A DNA stretch of 64,000 nt from Prinsepia uniflora (lineage: Eukaryota > Streptophyta > Magnoliopsida > Rosales > Rosaceae). Each line of letters starts with the position of its first letter. Position 1 is the stretch's first letter. The DNA lies in assembly GCA_032719365.1 (NCBI GenBank), contig CM064862.1:5978001-6042000 (forward strand). The letters run 5' to 3'. The notes below the pieces were generated by a model that had not been told where the DNA came from, made no database searches, and worked only from the letters and a program-made list of their open reading frames with translations. The position numbers and the translations under genes were made by a program. Below are positions 13,368-25,127 of this stretch, piece after piece.

Positions 13368-13691
13368 TGACACGACCCATCCCAATCCCCCCGGGATTAC
13401 CGTGGGATGTGTCATGCTCCCGTCTGACACGAAGTGTCAGACAAGGGATAACCTAAAGCTACTGCCCCCAACAAGCTTCCAGAGTGCGCAAGGATCGGTG
13501 GAGGAGACATGCAATGTCCCAGTCTCTGCTGCAGTCGCATTCGTGGTCAACTTGAAAGGCAGTAAAAACAACAAAGGCTGTGAGTTGATGAAAATAAATA
13601 AGTTCATAAAACACATTTCATAAGACATTTATGTCCTTCAATAAAAACGTATACATGCATCGAAAACCAGTAATCAAACATTTACTTAACA
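13368..13691 (-). mobile_element. Long Ty3-type LTR 'G', U5-end fragment, left boundary of an 11.7-kb nest
   Basis: Begins TGACACGACCCATCCC, the complement of the 3' end of the LTR of the element at 31696 (GGGATGGGTCATGTCA). It is preceded by CTTCA (13363-13367). The same CTTCA follows the LTR 5' end at 25120, so both probably belong to one insertion. The fragment stops where a plus-strand LTR begins at 13692. Confidence 0.7.
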
Positions 13692-16600
13692 TGTAACGAC
13701 CCGTCTCGAATATCGGGATTAAATATTAATTAATTATGGTTTAGAATGACTAATATGAGATTAGTTGAGTGAAATCGGACGAAATGTGCAAAATGACCGT
13801 TTTGCCCCTAGGCGTGGGCAAAATGTTGACTTTTAGTTCGGGCCGTCAAATGGACTTTGACCATTGACTATGACGTAGTTCGGGACGTCACGAGTTCATA
13901 GACAGGTGGCACGTTCGATTCCGACGTTCGAGGAAGAAGTTATGACGTTCGGAAGTCGAGGGGTATTTTGGTAATTTTGAAAGGTAAGGGTGAAATGTTG
14001 ACTTTTGACCCGGGAGGTCCAATGGATGAGGGCCAAGGACCGTTACGTAGGTCGAGTCGATACGAATCCATAGACAGGCGGCACGCCGAAATCGGAGATT
14101 CGACGACGAAGTTGTGGTCACGTGAGTGAAATCGATTAATCGAACGAACCGGGATTTCGATTAAAATAATATTAAAATATTGAATAGTGATCAGTGTTTG
14201 AGGACACTTGTATGAGGGAAAAGTGTCACCCAACCCTTGTTTTGAGGCCTAAATGCTGCTCCATGTTTTGGGGAAACATCATCATCAGCTTGTTTTATCA
14301 TTTTTTAATTCTCTTTAACCATTCTTAATAAGCACCATTAGTCTTCTTCTTTGTATTTTCTTCAAACCGTGAACAATCATGGAAGCAAAGCTTGAGAGAA
14401 TTGGCTTCCTTCCATAGCCGTTCTTGAGAGAAAAATTGAGAGTTTGAAGAGACTGAGTTAGAGAGGGAAACACGGGGAGAGAGAGAGTGTGGTGAAACAG
14501 AGAATCGAATTTTAGAATTTTTGGGGGGAAATTCGAATTCCAAGTTTTGAGCTGTGAAACTTCAAATTGAGCTTGGATTTAGCTTCCTGAGGCTATTACG
14601 AGTCGATCCACATTAAGAATGAAGAAAATCGATGGCTTTTGGGCTCTGAACGGACGTGGTAACAGAGAAGCAAAGTCGAAGAATGCGCCGTGATCTTGGA
14701 GAGATCAAACGATGAAATTGAATTGGGAAATGAGTTTAACTTGGTCCATTGAAGCTTCTGGGTGGATCAATTGAAGGAAATCTGTTGAGATTGATGAATT
14801 TCGAAGAAGGAACAGTACCCAGGTGTTCTTCGACATTCATCTTCGAATCACTTGATTTAAGGTAAGAAATCGTCTAATTGAGCTTACAGAACTCTAATTG
14901 GACTTAAATCAAAGCTATTTGAATGTTCAATTGAAGGATTGGATGTCGAATTGATAGGAAATGAGTCGTGTTAAGACGCGGGTTGCAGGACCCAAATCAC
15001 AGAGAATCGGGTTGGGACGATGACACTGTAGCAGGCGCGTGGGTTTCACGCGCAGCCACTCACGGCGGCGCGTGACGGCACATGGGCACGAATCTCGAGG
15101 TGAGGTCAACATGACTTTTGTTCCATTTAATGTAACGAACATATTGACACTGGTTTTGAGGAAATCGGTTATCGTTTCGATAGTGTTCTGAGTATCCGAA
15201 GTTTTATTATACTTTTAAAATACGTATTTAAATCTCAAAAAAATTGGAAAAAATTATATGAGGTATATTGAGATGTTAGTGACCCTCGTTAATGATTTTG
15301 GACAGGAATTGTGATTTTCAGAAATTACAGAAAAACGTGCAGCTCGGAAAGCGAGTGATTTGGACGGTGTGTGTGAGTGGACTTTGTTTTCTAACCGTGA
15401 TGCATGCATATATGTTTTAAATGCTTTATTATATGATTTGACATGATTGATGTTTCGATCGGGTGATTTCTCGATTTTCTACATTGTTATATTATTTTTG
15501 GCACGATTTTCGCGAAATTGTGAAATTGATGTTTTGGGCGTAGGCCCGGGATTGAAAATGATTTGTTTTGACTCGGGTTATGAGTCAAGAATTGATTTGA
15601 TGTTTTCCGGACATATTTTATGGTTTAACGTGAAAGTGGCAACTCAGGTTTACGGTTGCACGGATTTGCGTGAAAATGATATTTTGGACTTGAGACCGAG
15701 TGGAATTGTGATTTTGTTTGGATTTGTATTTCCATGTGATTACATGATGATATTGATGATTTTCGGATTTATAAAATAAATCGGGACTTCGATTTTTCCG
15801 GACTTGAGGAAACTATATTTTGGGGCTAAGACCCTGTGTTAATAAATGATTTGGTTTTTAATGCAACTGTTTTTCACTGGTTTTCATAATGGTGATGTGC
15901 TGCGGATATTTACGGCCTTCAAGTGGAAATATGTTTTTCTTGTTTCCCCGGAGTGCACCCTGGAGATAATGCCCGCCTTCGGGACGGAAGTGTTTACCCC
16001 GAAGAGGTCACATAGCACGGTCTGTTGTCGTGCAGCCGAGGGAGGCTCGACTCATACCAGAGAGGTGCTGGATTATATGTAGATCGGTAAGTGATGTGTT
16101 CACGATGATCTTGATTGTCTCCTGGTAAGGTTTTCACAGCGACAGATGCTCGGATTTTGAGCGGTCCTTGAGCCTATTTGATTTGCACGCGTAGTAGGGA
16201 TAAACGTGACTATATGCAATTGGATATGGAAATAAGTCCCGTGGTTTTGTGGAAAATGATTTTGAGGAAACCGTGGTTTTGTGGAAAATGATTTTGAGGA
16301 AACAGTGGTTTTATGGAAATTTGAATTGATTTTGATGAACATGAGTTTCAGGGAAAATGTGGACATGGAATTTAGAAAAATGTTTTGATTTTATCGGTCC
16401 ACTGATCATACTTGATTGATTTCATACTATTACTCATGTTTTATGATATGCATGCATGTTTGTGAAAACTGGTGGGTAAGAATGTATTTTGGTAAACGTA
16501 TTTAAAAAAGTTCATTTTTGTCCACTCACACCCTTTTCTGTCTTATTGACCCTTCAGGTCGTGGCGCATTGATCGAGACTATTTGAGAGGTGGAGGTATG

Positions 16601-16729
16601 AGTGGGCACAGATGCACTTATCCCTTGTTTGGCAAGTAACTCGAGAGTATTTTCGGAACTTCAGTTGACTTGTCAGACGGGAGCAGGACCGGGCATGGTT
16701 ATCTATGTCCCTCGGGGACGGGTAGACCA
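13692..16729 (+). mobile_element. Long LTR 'A' of a Tekay-like Ty3 retrotransposon
   Basis: Starts TGTAACGACCCGTCTCG and ends near GTAGACCA, about 3.04 kb. It is the same family as the inverted solo LTR at 46413-49094: many segments align in reverse complement, and even the incidental open frames match. Features shared with the other long LTRs are a tandem ~172-bp module in U3 (GACAGGYGGCAC at 13901 and 14073), GATGCATGCATATATG near 15400 and TTGTCCACTCAC near 16520. Small dyads such as TTGACTC/GAGTCAA (15568-15588) occur in its 3' half. No target duplication is seen (TAACA before, GGGAA after). It may be the 5' LTR of the plus-strand remnant at 22732-23887. Confidence 0.75.
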
Positions 16730-16794
16730 GGGAAAATTCCATCTCTAGCCCTCGACGGGGCTATCAGCATGCGTCAGGATCGTAGGAGGAGGGG

Positions 16795-17553
16795 AGTGAT
16801 GTCTCGTCTCTGCTACAGCCCGCATCCGCGATCAACCTGAAGGGCATTAAAATATCAAAGGTCGTGAGTGGACAAAAATAAACTTTTCTTTAAAAACACT
16901 TTAGCATAAAGACTTTTATGCCCTTCATAAATACATACGCATGCATTCAACATCATTTATTAAATATTCATAAAAACCACTTGAAAACATTCACAAAACC
17001 TTTCAAGGGATCATGCCTGGCCCTATAAACCGTTATGCCCCGTAAATCCATTTGGGTCCCTGACCCGAAATCACACTTACAAACCATAACTCAAAACATG
17101 GGAACTCAGCCCCAAATCATGTCACGTGGGTCTCAACCCAAAACCATTTCCCAAAATATCAAATACGGGGTCTCCGCCCAAAATCACTTTCTAAATCATA
17201 AAACCTGGAACACGGGGCCTCCGACCTCAAATCACTTTTATGAAATTCTCATACGTACTCATACGTATAATCCATCCTAGACACTTCCGGAAAAGATGCC
17301 AACTCGGGGCACACAGCCCCTAGGGAACACATCCCCGATATAGTCACGATGTCATCATATCTATCTAGTGTGCACACTACTCGGGGTCTCACTCCGAGTC
17401 TTCTCCCAGGAACCTCCATCTGGGAGGCTCAATCTATGGATCTAGTCCGAGCTCTCACTCTGGATCTAATCCACATATCTCTCCAGAATCTGGTCCGGGA
17501 CCACAACAATATAAGTAACCACCACTCCTGGAACGGGATCCCTATGGGGATAC
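16795..17553 (-). mobile_element. Long LTR 'F', left part, interrupted by a solo LTR
   Basis: Minus-strand LTR sequence: GTGAGTGGACAAAAATAAA is the complement of the family motif TTTTGTCCACTCAC. It runs into GGGGATAC (17546-17553) and resumes at 20456 after the solo LTR. It carries several dyads, for example CTCCCAG/CTGGGAG around 17402-17426, GGGGC/GCCCC near 17315 and GGGTC/GACCC at 17054-17066. Its outer (U5) end is unclear: 16730-16794 does not match a clean LTR terminus. Confidence 0.65.
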
Positions 17554-20450
17554 TGTAATGACCCGTCTCGAAAGTCGGGATTAGGAAAGTGATTATAGAC
17601 GGCTTAGCTAAGTTAATCGGTGGTTAGTTGGTTACTGTTGGACCTTGGGCGTAGAATGACGCTTTTGCCCCTAGTTTAGGCAAAAAGTTGACTTTTAGTT
17701 CGGGCTGTCAATTGGGCATTGACCGATGACCGTGACGTAGTTCGGGACGTCACGAGTCCGTAGACAGGCGGCATGCCTTCATCGGACATCGGAAGAATAA
17801 GATACGGGTCAAGGACATCGAGGGGCAAAATGGTAATTTGGCGTAAAAAAAGAAGGGCGATTTGGTCATTTTCCACCTAGGGATCTGTGCCTGGTAACAA
17901 TTGGGACACTTGGCTGGCTTTGGTTTGGTGCCCAGTCAGAAGGGGACACATGTCTCTCACGGGAAGGCTGTGGAAAGCCCTCCTCACCGCCACACAATTC
18001 TTTTGACTGTTTTAAGCATATGTATAGCACGGGGCTGGAAAAACAGAGAGTGTAATGGTGTGGAACCGTGGAACCTTTCCCCCCTAATTAGTGTTTAGTT
18101 TTTCATTCTTTGTGGACGCTAAGAAGGGCCTGAGGACCTGAGGGAAAGTGAGATCGTGAGGGAAGGAGTGGTGGTGCTTGTGCCACAGACCGCCGTGGAC
18201 GGTGGGTTTCGAATTATGAGAAAACAGAGGACCGTGAGGATTAACCCAAATAATTCCCTCTAAATGCCATCGTAGCTTGTAACTTGTGAAAAGGAAAACA
18301 GAGACTGAACGGGGAGAAGCTGGGAGAAGGCCAAGGTGGCGCCCAACGGGTCTAATAGGTAAGTTCCCGTAGTTTGTTTATTTGAAATCAAAAATGGCAA
18401 TTTGACTTTAAGTAGTTAATGAGGAAATCTAGTAATTGGAACGTGTTTTGGAGGGTGGTAGGAAGCTTTGAAGCCAAAAACCGAACCCTGGGATGGCCAG
18501 AGCCATGGAACCAGTATGAAGAACTGGACCGGTTCGAGTAAAATGTTTGAAGGTATAATTAAATCGTATGATTTTTCTATTTTGAGACCTTGGATCGTTA
18601 AGGAAACATTGGAATAAGATTGTAGAATAAATTAGGGAGGAAAACGGACAGAATTGGACAAGTTAAACCCGTGAACCGGCCACGCCGGTTCGGTCTGAAC
18701 CGCGAACCGGTCGGACCGGGTTCATCTAAGGTGGAAGATGAACTGTGCTTGGCACGTGAGGCCCACGCGCAGCCCCTTTGGGCGGCGCATGTGGGCACGT
18801 GGCACACATTTCAAAGAAGGTTCCAACATGACTTTTAAATTATTCGATGTAACGAACATTTTGGCGCTGGTTTCGAGTCAATCGGACATCGTCTCGATAT
18901 GTTTCGGGATGTCCGAAGGTTTTAGGGCTCAGTTAAAAATAGCTAAAAATACGGGAAAATTATGGGGCGTTAGTATGACCTTTGTAAAGTAGTTAGTGAC
19001 CTAAGTATGAGTTTTGGACAGGTTCGGGAAAGCCGAGGATAACGGAATGGCCGGGAACGGCATAAGTGCGTGCGTATTGAGGCGACGTCGGAATGGTCTG
19101 TGAGTGGACTTTGATTTCTAACTCTTGATGCATGCATATATGTTTTTATATGTTTTCTATACTCGATTCTATGATTTGATTTATGATTGTGATGGTTTAC
19201 GGTTTTGCACGTTTTTCGAGGAAATGACGGTATTTCACGTTTTACGAGATTTGACGGATATTGTGATTTGAACTTGGTTTTAATGAATTGATTTCGGGAA
19301 TTGAAATATGATCTGATTTCAAAGGAAGTAAAAGGATTTCAGAAAAGTGTTTTCGGAAAAGGGTTTTGGGCTTGAGGCCCAGTTCAAAAAGTGGTTTTGA
19401 GAAACGTGATTTCGGGTTTTGGAATCGGAATTCCGGATGACGATTCGGGATTCGATTCGGGACTTGAAATGGATTTTCGAGTTTGAGTTCGGAATGGTTA
19501 TTCTGGATGCTAGCTTATGGAATGATGATTGCGGACTCGGATCTGGAAAGGAGGTGGATATGAGTTCTGGATTTGTATTCGGAATGACGGTTCTGGATGC
19601 CGGAAGGGCTTCGGACCAGTGGTTTCGGATTCGGGTTTGGATGTGGATTTTGAAATGGGTTTTCAAACGGTTTTGGATTGGATTTGCTGGATCTGGTTAT
19701 TGGGTTTAAAGACCCGGATATTGTGTTTGACAGGGAACGGGCCCGGATTGGGTTTAAAGATCCAGATTGAGTTTAAAGACTCGGAGTTTAAAGACTCGGA
19801 TATTGATATTTTCCCCCATAGGCCTGTTGAGTTTAAAGACTCGGATTATATTGAGGTCTGGATTGAGTTTAAGGACTCGGGAGTTTAAGACTCCGATAGA
19901 TCCAGCAGGTTCGGTGAATGGAAAAATGAGATGGTTTTCAACAAGGTTTTCCGATGTTTTGGGCAGTGGCCCGGATGAAATGGTTTTTAATGGTTTAGGG
20001 ATGAGGCCCGGGATTTGGAAAAAGGAACTTGTGTTCAGTTTTTCTTGTATGGTTGTTTAACCGGAATATTGAATGGTTTTATGACATGAAATTAGCATGC
20101 ATGCATTGGTTTTTACGCGGAGGGTATAAATGTCATTGTTTTATGCAATGTTTTTAAATATATACTTTATTTTTGTCCACTCACAATCTTTTCATGTTTT
20201 CGATACCCTCCAGGTTGTTGCGGCGTGGGCTGTTGGTCGAGAGAGACAGAGGCATCACACGTAGGATCCACAGTAGATTCGGCACACTCTGGGAAATCCG
20301 CAAGCTTCGGTACGGTTGGTTCGAGAATCCCTTGTCCGACTTACGTGTCACATGAAGGTTGAACGTCAGTTTAGCCTACGTGTCATGCGTAAGTTAGAAG
20401 GGTTCTGGATTTAGCCCTTAATCCCGGGGGATTAGGGGTGGGTCCTAACA
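17554..20450 (+). mobile_element. Solo LTR 'E' (2.9 kb) with 5-bp target duplication GATAC
   Basis: Starts TGTAATGACCCGTCTCG and ends GGTCCTAACA. GATAC flanks it on both sides (17549-17553 and 20451-20455). No primer-binding site, coding domain or second LTR lies between the duplications, so this is a solo LTR left by LTR-LTR recombination. It sits inside the opposite-strand LTR F. Its 3' half carries repeated GAGTTTAAAGACTC-type dyads (19702-19894). Confidence 0.88.
19702..19894 (+). repeat. Cluster of short dyads with a shared TTAAAG loop
   Basis: Seven units: GGGTTTAAAGACCC (19702), GGGTTTAAAGATCC (19750), GAGTTTAAAGACTC (19769, 19784, 19829), GAGTTTAAGGACTC (19865) and GGAGTTTAAGACTCC (19880). 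The loop is kept, while the arms alternate between GGGT/ACCC, GAGT/ACTC and GGAGT/ACTCC. The same unit recurs in LTR D at 44932-45151. Confidence 0.85.
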
Positions 20451-20455
20451 GATAC

Positions 20456-22731
20456 CCACTCTGGTCTGTGGATCGTGACTCTCCAGGTCGACGCCTGGAG
20501 GAGACTATATAAATATCTGGAGGGTTTCATATCTTTTCAATTCTTTTATTTCTTTCTCAAATACATTTCTCAACTGGGTCTCATACCCGATTCATTTCAA
20601 CAGGATTCCTTGAATCCGATTCAAATCCATTTCACAGGTCTCGGCCTAAATCCACAGTTCAACAAGGTCTCATGCCCGAATACTCATTTCATAATCTGGA
20701 CTGGGACTCAAACCCGATTTCACAATCAACAGGGCCTCAAGCCCGATATCACGACTAACTGGGCCTTAAGCCCGAAACTATAACCCAACATGACCTCATG
20801 TCCGATTTCGCAACCAACGGGGCCTTAAGCCCGATATCTCCACTAAATGGGTCTCAGGCCCGATATCATAAATCAACGGGGCATCAAGCCCGATAGTATC
20901 ACTAACTGGGCCTCAAAACCGAATCGTAAACCAACTGGACCCTCGGTCCGATCGTATAGCTCAAATGGACCCTAGGTCCGATTCCTCGTCAATTCAAATG
21001 GACTCCAGGTCCAAGAGTTTGTCAATCAATTGGGTCTCGTGCCCGATTTCCTATTTCTAAATCCAAAATTTGTTCATTAAATCGTCGTTGAAAACCTAGC
21101 ACGTATAAGCATCGTATAAAACCGGAAATCTCGAAGTACGTGCAAATACGCAAATCCTAGGCTACCACAAACAATTGCACTCATGGAAACACAAAACATA
21201 TATTAAAATACTTATAAAACATTTATGCATGCATCAATTTTGAAAGAAGGGTCAACTCACAGGCCGTCCGAAGCCGCGCCTCGATACTCATGCCATAATC
21301 GTCTCCCGGGTCAATCGTCTCCTCCGGGATTTCCGAACCTATCCAAATTAATTTAGAGGGTTAATAACTACTTATATAACCCCTCACTAAAGCCCCGTAA
21401 TTTTCTGGAATTTCTAACTATTTTTAAACGCGAACCTAAACCTTCGGACGTCCCGAACTATATCGAAACGATGTCCGATTGACACGAAACCAGTCCCAAA
21501 ATGTTCGTTACATTGAATAGAAGATTTCGTATGTTGGAACCACCCTCAAATTCCTCAACACATGCCCACACGCACCTCGAGATGGCCCTGTGCGTGGGCC
21601 CCACGCGCCACTGCACAGGGTCATCCCTGTCCTCCAACCGACCGGTCCGATCGGGCTGGTCCGATTTTCTTTGCAATTCCGGTCTAACTGGACCGGCGTG
21701 ACCGGTCCAGGCCCCTACACTCTTTATTTTGGTCCGTTTTCAATCCAATTCGATCCCTAAATTCCTATTTTGATCCTAGGAGCTTGTTTGGATGATCAAA
21801 TCCACCTAAAACTCCTAAAATCCGACCGGTCCAATTCTTCATCACGGTTCAAGTTTTCCAAAACTTACCCCAGGGTTCCTTAACGTCTAATCTCTCTCAA
21901 AACCTTCCTAATAGTTTACTAACAACCTATTTACTTCAATAGAGTCATTAAAAACGGCCCATAATCCCAAGAATTTAAAATGGATGAAAATCAGTTAAAC
22001 CGATTACCTCGATCGGTTTTCTCCACCGCCATCCACTGCGGCGTGCCCTTGGCCGGTCACCATCATCCATGGTCTTCAGCTTCCTCTTTGGTCTCTCAGG
22101 CATGATCAAGGAAAGGGTTGGATTGGTTTAAGGGGAGGGTGAGATCAGGTTGTTTAGGAAAAAGGGAGAAAAATGATCGATGAAGGAAGGTGAGATGCAT
22201 GAAGGAAAATGAATGGCCAGTGGATGAGTGACACTTTTTACTCATCCATTGGGCCACTGACAAATCCCTGGGCCCCACCTAATTTCACTTGCCTCGAAAA
22301 ACGCGTTATTGCGAATAGTACTTTCGTACTTACATGAACCATAACTTCACCGTCGAACGTCTGAATTCGACGTGCCACCTGTCTATGGATTCGTATCGTC
22401 CCGATCTACGTAACTGTATTTGCCCTTGACCATCGGACCTCTCGGCTAAAAAGTCAACTTTTGACCTAAATTACCAAAATGCTCTTAAACTTCCGAACAT
22501 CATAACTTTTCCCTCGTACGTCGGAATCGAGCGTGCCACCTGTCTAAGAACTCGTGACGTCACAAAATACATCACAGTCATCGATCAAAGTCCATTTGAC
22601 TGTCCGAATGAAAAGTCAACGATTCACCCATTCCAAGGGCAAAATCGTCATTTCACCCGAACGTTCGCTTAGTCTCTCTAATCCGTCATTAATTCTTAAT
22701 TAATCCCGTTAATTCGGGATGGGTCGTCACA
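20456..22731 (-). mobile_element. Long LTR 'F', right part, ending at the LTR 5' terminus
   Basis: Continues LTR F after the solo LTR E and ends CGGGATGGGTCGTCACA, the complement of the family start TGTGACGACCCATCCC. With the left part, F is about 3 kb. It contains the regular dyad array at 20576-21044, the ATGCATGCAT block near 21230 and two copies of the U3 module (GTGCCACCTGTCTA near 22371 and 22533). Confidence 0.75.
20576..21044. repeat. Regularly spaced 13-bp dyad array, mostly 29-30 bp period, covarying arms
   Basis: Thirteen-base dyads begin at 20703, 20732, 20761, 20791, 20820, 20849, 20879, 20908, 20937, 20967, 21000 and 21032, with earlier members at 20576, 20603 and 20665. Most are followed by CGAT or GAT. 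Examples are GGGTCTCATACCC, GGGCCTCAAGCCC, GGACCCTCGGTCC, GGACTCCAGGTCC and GGATTCCTTGAATCC. Arm positions change in pairs: G-C to A-T at positions 3/11, and C-G to T-A at 4/10. A few members have one mismatch (20703, 20849, 20908). It lies within LTR F. Confidence 0.88.
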
Positions 22732-23887
22732 TTGAGACCTCGTGATAGATGTCATTTCCAAGAATGAGTGAACCCAGAGACTAGAAAGGTAGCACAATCG
22801 GGTAGATTGGACACTGGATGAGAATATTCTCAGTAAATTCCCTAAGTGGAATGTGTGTACCTGAGTCCAGAGTGTGATAGGATATCCCTTAGGCTTAGTA
22901 AGTGGTATAAGATATGGTTCACCAGTGGTAATTTACTAGGTGACCGGGTATGCCAAAGATGGCATGGATGATTGAGATAAGATTGGACTCTAGAGGAGTC
23001 ATGATTGGACTCAAAAGGAGTCAGGATTTTGGTTAGGACTCGAGATTAGTCATGGTAATGTATCAAGGCTTGAGAGGAGCCGGGAAAGGTTGAACAAAAT
23101 TATCGTTTCTGATACGACCAACCCATGTGATTGGGAAATGTTTGGCACCTGGGATGCCAAGGATTAGTATAAAGTTAGACACTGATGGAGTATGGGTTTA
23201 TGAATTGGTATTGCTTAACCTTGTATCTTGGAATTAGGGATTTAGATGGGTTGTGTCAGTTTCACTTAGTGATTAAAGGTTCAGGTAGAGACCCGTAGTA
23301 CCCAGAGATTGGGACTTAGAGACAGTCCATTTCAGTGGGATGCCATTTGGGTCCACTGGGAGTGATAAGGTTAAGTGCACAGGGATGCTCAAGAATGTGG
23401 GTCGTCTGGTCACATCATAAAGAAATGGTTATCTAGTTTGAGAAAATGATAGAGGAACTAATGGGAGTGCAAAAGAGTAGGGATTGACACTTGGATTGAC
23501 TACTGATGTGACGGGCGAGGGAAGAGTTGATAGGACCCATGATGGACCATAGAAGTATGGTCAGAGTTGGGATCATGTACCTGAGGTGATTTGTTAAGGT
23601 ATGGAAGTCGGTGAACCGACTGGAGTTACAGAAATGGTAGATTTGATGATATCTTTAGGGTCACCTTGGTAGTTAGATTTGGTGAAATTGGTGACATATA
23701 TAAGGGAGTAGACCCCTTTTTATGTAAAGATACCTAGGATGACTAATGATACTAGCCTAGTGGCTGAATTGGGTATTTGTGGACTTGGATTGAGTTAGAC
23801 GTAATCCTTGGGATGGATTGGTTAATGACTCATGATACCTCTATCGAGAATGTCGATTAGAGAGCTAGACGTAATCCTTGTTATGAA
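22732..23887 (+). pseudogene. Decayed gag-protease fragment of a Ty3-type element
   Basis: No long frame remains, but short islands are recognisable on the plus strand. TCTGGTCACATCATAAAG (about 23407-23424) encodes SGHIIK, resembling the second half of a CCHC knuckle (compare CFSCGEPGHIIRNCP in the element at 34475). GGATGGATTGGTTAATGACTC (from about 23812) encodes GMDWLMT, as found downstream of the Ty3 protease active site. It could be the internal part of the element whose 5' LTR is A; that link is inferred. Confidence 0.55.
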
Positions 23888-25120
23888 TTTAATTACGGGT
23901 CTGTAACTTTAATTTCAACAAAACTTACCTTAATCCGTCCATCCCAGCTCGATTTTTCGATGAACTTCCGACCACTGTTCATCCCTTGAAGTGCATCAAT
24001 CCTCATCGTTTTCTTCAATTGATCCAGCCAAAAGCTTCGTACGGTTATCCTACACTGGTTTCCAAGTCGATTTGCATCTTCCAACCCCTCCAATTACACG
24101 ACTCAATCCTCGATTTTTCTGAAACTCCGTCGTGTCTGTTCTTAGCTCAACGGGCTTCGAACCTTGCAATACTTGATTTGGATCAAATAAGTGAGGTCCC
24201 AGAAGAGTGTTTCGAGCCTCAATTTGGCTTGGGCTGGCCTACACTTCAAATTCGGATTTGAAACTGTCCAAACACGGTTTCGGGTTTCTGGGTGCATTTC
24301 CACCCAGTCCCCCGTTCTTCCTCACCGATTCAGTCTCTCAGTTTCTCTTCAGTTCTCTGTCCCTCTCCAACCGTCCCATGAATTGATTAACAACTCCAAT
24401 TAATCCATACAATGCGACCAGTGCTCTGTTTTTTTTTTCTTGTTTTCCATTTCCAACCGCACCCAGCATTAAGAAAATTGACCCGTGCACTGCCCCTGCT
24501 ATTGTTCCTACACTCAAGGCATAAAGAATTCAGCCACTCAGCCCAACCAATTTGTTCCATAAACAATTGCACACCTGTGCTCTGTCTCGGAGGAATTCCA
24601 ACAGAACCATACACGGCTGTCCCAAATTCAACACCCAAATTACCATTTTGCCCTCACTTGACAAATTACCAAAATGCCCCTCCTCATTCTAGACCTGTAA
24701 CTTGTCCGTCCGACGTCCGTTTTCAGCGTGCCGCCTATCGTTGAACTCAGGGTATCGAGACCTACCTAACGGTCCTCGAGTTGTGTGAAAATTAGTTGTC
24801 CAAAAAACAGTCAACATTTTCCCCCTTTTCGTCCGAATTACGAAAATACCCTTCGACTTCCGAACATCATAACTTCTTCCTCGAATGTCAAAATAGGGCG
24901 TGCCACCTGTCTATGAACTCGTGACGTCCCAAACTACGTCACAGTCATCGGTCAAAGTCCATTTGACCGCCCGAATTAAAGGTCAACGTTTTACCCACGA
25001 TTAGGGGCAAAATAGTCATTTTGCATTGATCGCCCGATTTCGCCTAACTAATCACTGATTAACCCCACTAATCATGTTTAGTTACTAATCTAATCTCGAA
25101 ATTCGGGACGGGTCGTTACA
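23888..25120 (-). mobile_element. Long LTR 'G', U3 part, right boundary of the nest
   Basis: Minus-strand LTR sequence ending GGGACGGGTCGTTACA, the complement of TGTAACGACCCGTCCC. The next five bases CTTCA (25121-25125) equal those before 13368. Two U3 modules are visible (GTGCCGCCTAT near 24730 and GTGCCACCTGT near 24901). It is truncated on its inner side near 23888. Confidence 0.72.
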
Positions 25121-25127
25121 CTTCATT

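Noticed and set aside
13940..14233. A 97-codon open frame (minus) with a close match at 48554-48847 (plus)
   Set aside because: Both lie at the same place in two copies of one LTR, antisense to the element. The match reflects shared repeat DNA, and no domain is recognisable.
16730..16794. A target duplication for LTR A
   Set aside because: TAACA before 13692 has no match after 16729, so the boundary was probably altered by recombination and I do not call A a solo LTR.
19419..19888. Overlapping open frames of 96 and 119 codons in LTR E
   Set aside because: G-rich LTR sequence with repeated dyads produces long frames by chance. There is no conserved domain, and both overlap in different frames.
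20576..21044. CRISPR-like array, because of regular 29-30 bp spacing
   Set aside because: Plant nuclear DNA inside an LTR; units are short dyads with variable arms rather than identical repeats with unique spacers, and no cas genes are present.
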